A stretch of 8,902 bases of DNA from Candidatus Omnitrophota bacterium (lineage in GTDB: Bacteria; Omnitrophota; Gorgyraeia; Gygaellales; JAHJCI01): the NCBI GenBank assembly GCA_016783355.1, contig JADHWR010000046.1:1-8902 (forward strand). The letters run 5' to 3'. Under the pieces are notes generated by a model. It was not told the origin of the DNA. It saw only the letters and a program-made list of their open reading frames with translations, and did not search any database. A program made the position numbers and the translations under genes. Of this stretch, positions 5,331-8,902 are shown piece by piece (within the stretch, counting starts at the first letter, position 1; each line of letters begins with the position of its first letter).

Positions 5331-6623
5331 ATGCAGAATATAGGTATAGTTGGGACAGGTTATGTTGGATTAGTAACAGCAGCAGTACTTGCGGATTTAG
5401 GCAATAAGGTAATCTGCGAGGACTGTAATTATCAGAAGATAGAAGACCTGAAAAAGGGAATTATTCCAATATATGAACCCGGGCTTCAAGATAAAGTTTT
5501 GAAAAATATTCGGGCAAAAAGATTGAAGTTCAGTCATCGCTTACCTGAAGTAGTAAAGAAATCAAAAATCATTTTTATCTGTGTTGGCACACCGCCACGC
5601 AAGGACGGAAGCGCAGATTTATCTTCCGTGGAAAATGTTGCCCGGAAAATTGCCCAGAATATGAAAGAATATAAGATAATTGTCAGTAAAAGCACAGTGC
5701 CTGTTCAGACCGGTGAATGGGTTAAACGCACTGTTTCGATGCTTAATCCTCACAAGGTAGAGTTTAGTGTGGTGTCTAACCCCGAGTTCTTGCGTGAAGG
5801 AAGAGCGATCGAGGATTCCTTGCATCCTGACCGTATTGTTATTGGCGTGGAGGATAAGAAGGCAGAGAGGACTATGCGGCAGCTTTTTAAGCCGATCAGA
5901 GCGCCAATCTTAGTTACCGATATTAAGACCGCCGAGATTATTAAACACGCCTCTAACTCTTTTCTTGCAACTAAAATATCCTTTATTAATGCCGTGGCAA
6001 ATATTTGTGAAAAAACTGGTGCCGATGTGAATAAGGTAGCCGAAGGTATGGGCTTGGATAAACGCATTGGCAGGGCCTTTTTGAGAGCGGGTGTTGGTTT
6101 TGGCGGGTTTTGCTTTCCGAAAGATCTATCCGCTTTTATTTATATTGCCAAAATAGCAGGTTATGATTTTGAGTTGTTAAATGTTGTGCAAAAGATAAAT
6201 GAGACACAAAAGCAACTACTTGTTAAAAAGATTGAGCAGGCACTATGGATAATCCGCGATAAAACCATTGGGATTTTGGGTTTGAGTTTTAAACCAGATA
6301 CCGATGATATTCGCTTTGCTCCGGCACTTGATATAATTAAGATTCTGCGCAATGAAGGAGCAAAGATTAAGGTATATGACCCAAAGGCAATGAGAAAGGT
6401 AAAAAAAGAGCTTAAGTATGTAAAGCTTTGCCAGGATCCTTATGAGGTGGCAAAAAATTGTGATTGTCTTGTGATTATGACAGAATGGGATGAGTTTAAA
6501 GAGATGGATTTGAGAAAAGTAAAACGATTATTGCGCCAGCCGATTATTATCGACGGAAGAAATATCTTTGAGCCGGCAGAGATGCATAAACTGGGCTTTA
6601 TTTATAAGGGGATAGGCAGATGA
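5331..6623 (+). CDS. ugd: UDP-glucose 6-dehydrogenase
   Basis: The enzyme oxidises UDP-glucose twice with NAD+ to give UDP-glucuronate, the entry point to acidic and pentose nucleotide sugars. The 430 residues show the NAD-binding GIVGTGYVGL (Gly8, Gly10, Gly13), ICVGTPP (83-89), SKSTVPVQTG (119-128), NPEFLREGRAIED (150-162), the central helix with Lys205 and Asn209 (IIKHASNSF), the nucleophile motif GFGGFCFPKD (Cys261, Lys264, Asp265), and the C-terminal UDP-binding domain with LGLSFKPDTDD (316-326) and IDGRN (407-411). The nucleophile motif usually reads GGSCFPKD; Phe260 replaces Ser but all catalytic residues remain. The length is normal for the TuaD/Ugd type. UDP-GlcNAc or UDP-ManNAc dehydrogenases are related, but the TEWDEF and LGLSFKPDTDDIR wording favours UDP-glucose. 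A short AGG lies before ATG 5331. It shares ATGA with the decarboxylase that would use its product. Confidence 0.93.
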   Translation: MQNIGIVGTGYVGLVTAAVLADLGNKVICEDCNYQKIEDLKKGIIPIYEPGLQDKVLKNIRAKRLKFSHRLPEVVKKSKIIFICVGTPPRKDGSADLSSVENVARKIAQNMKEYKIIVSKSTVPVQTGEWVKRTVSMLNPHKVEFSVVSNPEFLREGRAIEDSLHPDRIVIGVEDKKAERTMRQLFKPIRAPILVTDIKTAEIIKHASNSFLATKISFINAVANICEKTGADVNKVAEGMGLDKRIGRAFLRAGVGFGGFCFPKDLSAFIYIAKIAGYDFELLNVVQKINETQKQLLVKKIEQALWIIRDKTIGILGLSFKPDTDDIRFAPALDIIKILRNEGAKIKVYDPKAMRKVKKELKYVKLCQDPYEVAKNCDCLVIMTEWDEFKEMDLRKVKRLLRQPIIIDGRNIFEPAEMHKLGFIYKGIGR

Positions 6624-7549
6624 GAATTTTAATTACAGGCGGTGCAGGATTTTTAGGTACACATCTTTGTAGTTTTTTTCTCAAGCGCGGGGATACAGTT
6701 ATCTGCATAGATAATCTTATTACAGGAACCAGAGAAAACATCGCCCTTTTAACTGATGAGCCCAATTTTATCTTTATCCAGCATGATATTACAAAGGGGA
6801 TTACTTTCAATGATGATATTGACTGGGTGCTGCACTTTGCCTCACCTGCCTCACCGGTTGATTATAGAAGATATCCAATTCAGACACTGAAGGTCGGCGG
6901 TCTTGGTACCCATAATTGTCTCGGTTTGGCAAAGGAGAAAAAGGCAAAGTTTATGCTTGCTTCAACCTCAGAGATCTATGGCGATCCTCAGGTTCATCCG
7001 CAGAAAGAGACATATTTTGGTAATGTCAACTGCGTTGGTCCGCGCGGCTGTTATGACGAATCCAAACGCTTTGCTGAGGCGATGACAGTTGCCTACCATC
7101 GTGTGCACAAGCTTGATACAAGGATTGTCCGCATCTTTAACACCTACGGACCATTAATGAGGATAAATGACGGCCGTGTTGTTTCCAATTTTATCTATCA
7201 GGCATTAACTGGTAAGAATTTGACTGTTTATGGAGATGGGGCGCAGACCCGTTCATTCTGCTATGTCGATGATTTGATTAGGGGAATTGTTAAATTTGCG
7301 GAGATTGAAAATGAAGGACCTTTAAACTTAGGCAATCCTGAGGAGTTTACAATTTTAGAGTTAGCCAGAGAGGTTATTCGTTTGACAGGCGCGAAATCAA
7401 AGATTAAATTTTTACCTTTACCTGAGGATGATCCTAAGCTGCGCCGGCCAGATACGAGCAAGGCAGAAGATTTACTTGGCTGGCAGCCAAAGATTTCTCT
7501 GGAAGAGGGACTGAAGAGGACAATTGAGTGGTTTAGAGAAAAAGTCTAA
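6620..7549 (+). CDS. uxs: UDP-glucuronate decarboxylase (UDP-xylose synthase)
   Basis: This extended short-chain dehydrogenase converts UDP-glucuronate to UDP-xylose and CO2, using a tightly held NAD+ to oxidise and then re-reduce C4. Its 309 residues carry the Rossmann motif TGGAGFLG (6-13), the diagnostic HFASPASPVDY (72-82), TLKVGGLGT (89-97), ASTSEIYGDPQVHPQ (114-128, with Ser117 and Glu118), the GNVNCVGPRGCYDESKR block (134-150, with catalytic Tyr145 and Lys149) and GDGAQTRSFCYVDD (205-218). The SPASP and CYDESKR strings separate UXS from GalE-type epimerases and from ArnA, whose product is a 4-keto pentose. AAGGGG (6606-6611) sits 8 bases before ATG 6620, which overlaps the ugd stop as ATGA. 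It therefore follows its substrate-making enzyme directly. The 3' end overlaps the next epimerase gene by 26 bases. No anomalies in key residues. Confidence 0.93.
   Translation: MRILITGGAGFLGTHLCSFFLKRGDTVICIDNLITGTRENIALLTDEPNFIFIQHDITKGITFNDDIDWVLHFASPASPVDYRRYPIQTLKVGGLGTHNCLGLAKEKKAKFMLASTSEIYGDPQVHPQKETYFGNVNCVGPRGCYDESKRFAEAMTVAYHRVHKLDTRIVRIFNTYGPLMRINDGRVVSNFIYQALTGKNLTVYGDGAQTRSFCYVDDLIRGIVKFAEIENEGPLNLGNPEEFTILELAREVIRLTGAKSKIKFLPLPEDDPKLRRPDTSKAEDLLGWQPKISLEEGLKRTIEWFREKV
7515..7520 (+). promoter_or_regulatory. Ribosome binding site for the WbpP/GalE-like epimerase
   Basis: AGAGGA lies only 3 bases before the TTG at 7524, inside the end of the decarboxylase gene. The frame has a stop at 7512-7514 and no other standard start before the nucleotide-binding motif, so the TTG is the best start despite the short spacing. 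Confidence 0.4.
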
Positions 7550-8495
7550 ATTCCTTGTAACCGGCGGCGCAGGTTTTATTGGCTCACATATTGTCGAGAG
7601 ATTACTAAGAGGGGGTCATTTCGTCCGTGTCCTTGATAATTTCTCTTCAGGGAAAGAGGAGAATCTAAAATTTACAAATAACTACGAGCGAGGAACTAAG
7701 AACTATGAACTAATAAAAGGTGATATCTGCAACTTCAAGACCTGCCAAGAGGCCTGTAGCGAAATAGACTTTGTTTTGCATCAGGCAGCACTTCGTTCAG
7801 TACCAAAGTCCCTGCGCAATCCTTACGAATACAATCGCACAAACATTGACGGTACGCTGAATCTGTTGCGTGCAGCAAAAGAGGCAGGGGTTGCGCGTTT
7901 TATCCTTGCCTCTTCAAGTTCAATCTATGGAGATAGGTCTAATTTTCCGGAAAAGGAGTCTGATTTACCAGTTCTTATCTCGCCTTATGCCCTCAGTAAA
8001 TTAGCAGGAGAGTATTACTGCCGTGTCTGGTCAGAGATTTATGGTTTAGAGACTGTGGCTTTGCGTTATTTTAATGTCTTTGGACCACGTCAGAGCCTTG
8101 ATGACGAGTATGCGGTAGTAATCCCGAAGTTTATCACTTGCATGCTCAAAGATGAACCACCGCCAATTTTTGGCGATGGGACTCAGTCACGCGACTTCAC
8201 CTATGTAGAGAATGTTGTAGAGGCAAATATCCTGGCAGCAACAAAGCCGGATTTAAAGTGCGAGGTACTCAATGTTGCTTGTGCAAGGGCAATTACAGTT
8301 TTAGAATTACTGAAGAAGATAAATCAGATTTTAGGAAAGGATATAAAAGCGAAATTTTTAGCAAAAAGACCCGGTGATGCGTATAAAACTCTTGCTGATA
8401 TAAGCAAGATCTCTGAAATTTTGGGCTTTCAGCCAAGGATTGACTTTGTTGAAGGACTAAGAAAGACCATTGATTACTGGAGAACTATTGTATGA
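7524..8495 (+). CDS. NAD-dependent epimerase, WbpP/GalE-like (UDP-sugar 4-epimerase)
   Basis: This extended SDR probably inverts C4 of a UDP-sugar. The 323 residues include TGGAGFIGSH (13-22), HQAALRSVPKSLRNP (86-100), the LASSSSIYGD strand (128-137), the catalytic pair Tyr155/Lys159 in SPYALSK, RYFNVFGPRQ (181-190), AVVIPKFI (197-204) and GDGTQSRDFTYVEN (217-230). The ALxSVP and AVIPKF wording is typical of the WbpP/TviC group, which acts on UDP-GlcNAc or its uronate, but UDP-glucose, UDP-glucuronate and UDP-xylose 4-epimerases are close relatives. Placement right after a UDP-xylose synthase makes UDP-xylose or UDP-glucuronate plausible substrates; this is inference. TTG 7524 is the only usable start, 26 bases inside the upstream gene. 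A heptamer repeat encodes part of the loop at residues 53-63. The stop overlaps the aminotransferase ATG. Confidence 0.85.
   Translation: MSGLEKKSKFLVTGGAGFIGSHIVERLLRGGHFVRVLDNFSSGKEENLKFTNNYERGTKNYELIKGDICNFKTCQEACSEIDFVLHQAALRSVPKSLRNPYEYNRTNIDGTLNLLRAAKEAGVARFILASSSSIYGDRSNFPEKESDLPVLISPYALSKLAGEYYCRVWSEIYGLETVALRYFNVFGPRQSLDDEYAVVIPKFITCMLKDEPPPIFGDGTQSRDFTYVENVVEANILAATKPDLKCEVLNVACARAITVLELLKKINQILGKDIKAKFLAKRPGDAYKTLADISKISEILGFQPRIDFVEGLRKTIDYWRTIV
7680..7714 (+). repeat. Heptamer repeat (5 x 7 bp) inside the epimerase gene
   Basis: The units are AACTACG, AGCGAGG, AACTAAG, AACTATG and AACTAAT; AACTA recurs at 7680, 7694, 7701 and 7708. Because 21 bases equal seven codons, the peptide repeats too: NYERGTK (53-59) then NYELIKG (60-66). 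It sits between the DNFSSGKEENL loop and the GDI strand, where family members usually have a shorter connection, so it looks like an in-frame insertion in a loop. Confidence 0.65.
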
Positions 8496-8902
8496 TACCA
8501 TTAGTAGATTTAAAGGCACAATATCAGAGCATTAAATCGGAAATCGATGAAGCAATAAGGCAAGTTTTGGAGAGAGCAGATTTTGTCTTGGGCGAGGAGG
8601 TGCGACTATTTGAAGAAGAGATTGCTTCTTATTGCGGGCAAAGATTTGCCATCGGTGTTGCTTCTGGAACTGATGCCTTGCTTTTGGCGCTTCAGGCAGC
8701 GGGAGTAAAGCGTGGCGATGAGGTAATTACGAGCCCCTTCAGTTTTATTGCTACTTCTGAGGCAATCTGTCGCCTTGGAGCAAAGCCCGTATTTTGCGAT
8801 ATTGATGCATCTACCTTCAACCTCGATACCGGGAAGATAGAGGAGAAGATAACCAGCTGCACAAAGGCAATATTACCTGTTCATTTATTTGGCTTGCCTT
8901 GT
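8492..8902 (+). CDS. DegT/DnrJ/EryC1/StrS-family sugar aminotransferase, N-terminal part (3' end outside window)
   Basis: The frame runs open for 137 codons to the last base of the window. The family uses pyridoxal phosphate and, usually, glutamate to aminate keto sugars attached to nucleotides; a few members are dehydratases. Visible are the conserved start IPLVDLKAQY (2-11), DFVLGEEVRLFEEEIASYCG (30-49), the cofactor-phosphate loop IGVASGTDALLLAL (53-66), TSPFSFIATSEAI (79-91), PVFCDID (98-104) and ILPVHLFGLP (127-136). The Schiff-base lysine lies beyond the window, so catalytic integrity cannot be judged. ATG 8492 overlaps the epimerase stop as ATGA, and GGAGA (8479-8483) precedes it by 8 bases. 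Following a WbpP-like epimerase, a WbpE-like role in making amino or diamino uronic sugars for surface glycans is possible; the genes beyond the window would decide. Confidence 0.9.
   Translation, partial: MIPLVDLKAQYQSIKSEIDEAIRQVLERADFVLGEEVRLFEEEIASYCGQRFAIGVASGTDALLLALQAAGVKRGDEVITSPFSFIATSEAICRLGAKPVFCDIDASTFNLDTGKIEEKITSCTKAILPVHLFGLPC

Noticed and set aside
5750..6067. A 105-codon open frame on the minus strand inside ugd, the longest of many antisense frames
   Set aside because: It lies wholly opposite conserved ugd coding sequence including the catalytic helix, has no recognisable domain, and its start has no convincing context. It is a shadow frame.
5331..6623. Possible loss of function in Ugd from the GGFCFPKD motif
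   Set aside because: Only the Ser before the nucleophile differs; Cys261, Lys264 and Asp265 remain, and all other motifs are intact, so this reads as normal subgroup variation.
1..8902. CRISPR array, tRNA or rRNA genes, phage or toxin-antitoxin genes
   Set aside because: No regularly spaced direct repeats with unique spacers, no RNA gene signatures, and no coding frames of those families. The tandem repeats present have short periods without spacers.

Overview
The window reads as one densely packed, entirely plus-strand bacterial gene run, AT-leaning (about 40% GC by eye) and with almost no intergenic DNA. The gene set is bacterial: S1 ribosomal protein, PlsC, bacterial-type TyrRS and SemiSWEET. 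The style suggests an uncultivated bacterium of the Omnitrophota (OP3) kind: compact co-directional genes, TTG/GTG starts, short-period repeats inside housekeeping genes, and a GGGGACGGTTCTC-type palindrome. That placement is an impression from gene style, not a phylogenetic result.

Layout. (1) 1-2216 is a tightly overlapping trio: the 3' end of ribulose-phosphate 3-epimerase, a phosphoglucomutase/phosphomannomutase-family enzyme, and the acyltransferase PlsC. PlsC runs by an ATGA overlap into (2) rpsA (2213-3808), a six-domain S1 protein; plsC next to rpsA is a familiar bacterial neighbourhood. (3) 3785-3897 is the only real gap. It is nearly filled by a ~102-bp imperfect palindrome whose left arm encodes the last five codons and stop of rpsA and whose right arm ends just before tyrS. 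(4) 3904-5327 holds tyrS and a one-base-overlapping SemiSWEET sugar transporter gene. (5) 5331-8902 is a nucleotide-sugar cassette: UDP-glucose 6-dehydrogenase, UDP-glucuronate decarboxylase (UDP-xylose synthase), a WbpP/GalE-like epimerase, and the first 137 residues of a DegT/DnrJ/EryC1-type sugar aminotransferase that runs off the end.

How the genes work together. The phosphohexomutase can supply hexose 1-phosphates for nucleotide sugars. Ugd makes UDP-glucuronate, the decarboxylase turns it into UDP-xylose, and the epimerase and aminotransferase would make further (epimerised, amino) sugars for surface glycans. This suggests that a cell-envelope polysaccharide locus starts near 5331 and continues beyond the window. 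PlsC makes phosphatidic acid for membrane lipids; S1 and TyrRS serve translation.

I see no defence system, CRISPR, phage, tRNA/rRNA or wholly new gene system. What stands out is a set of short tandem repeats (8-, 7- and 12-bp periods) embedded in frame in otherwise normal genes, plus the palindrome that has become part of rpsA. These are the observations worth checking.
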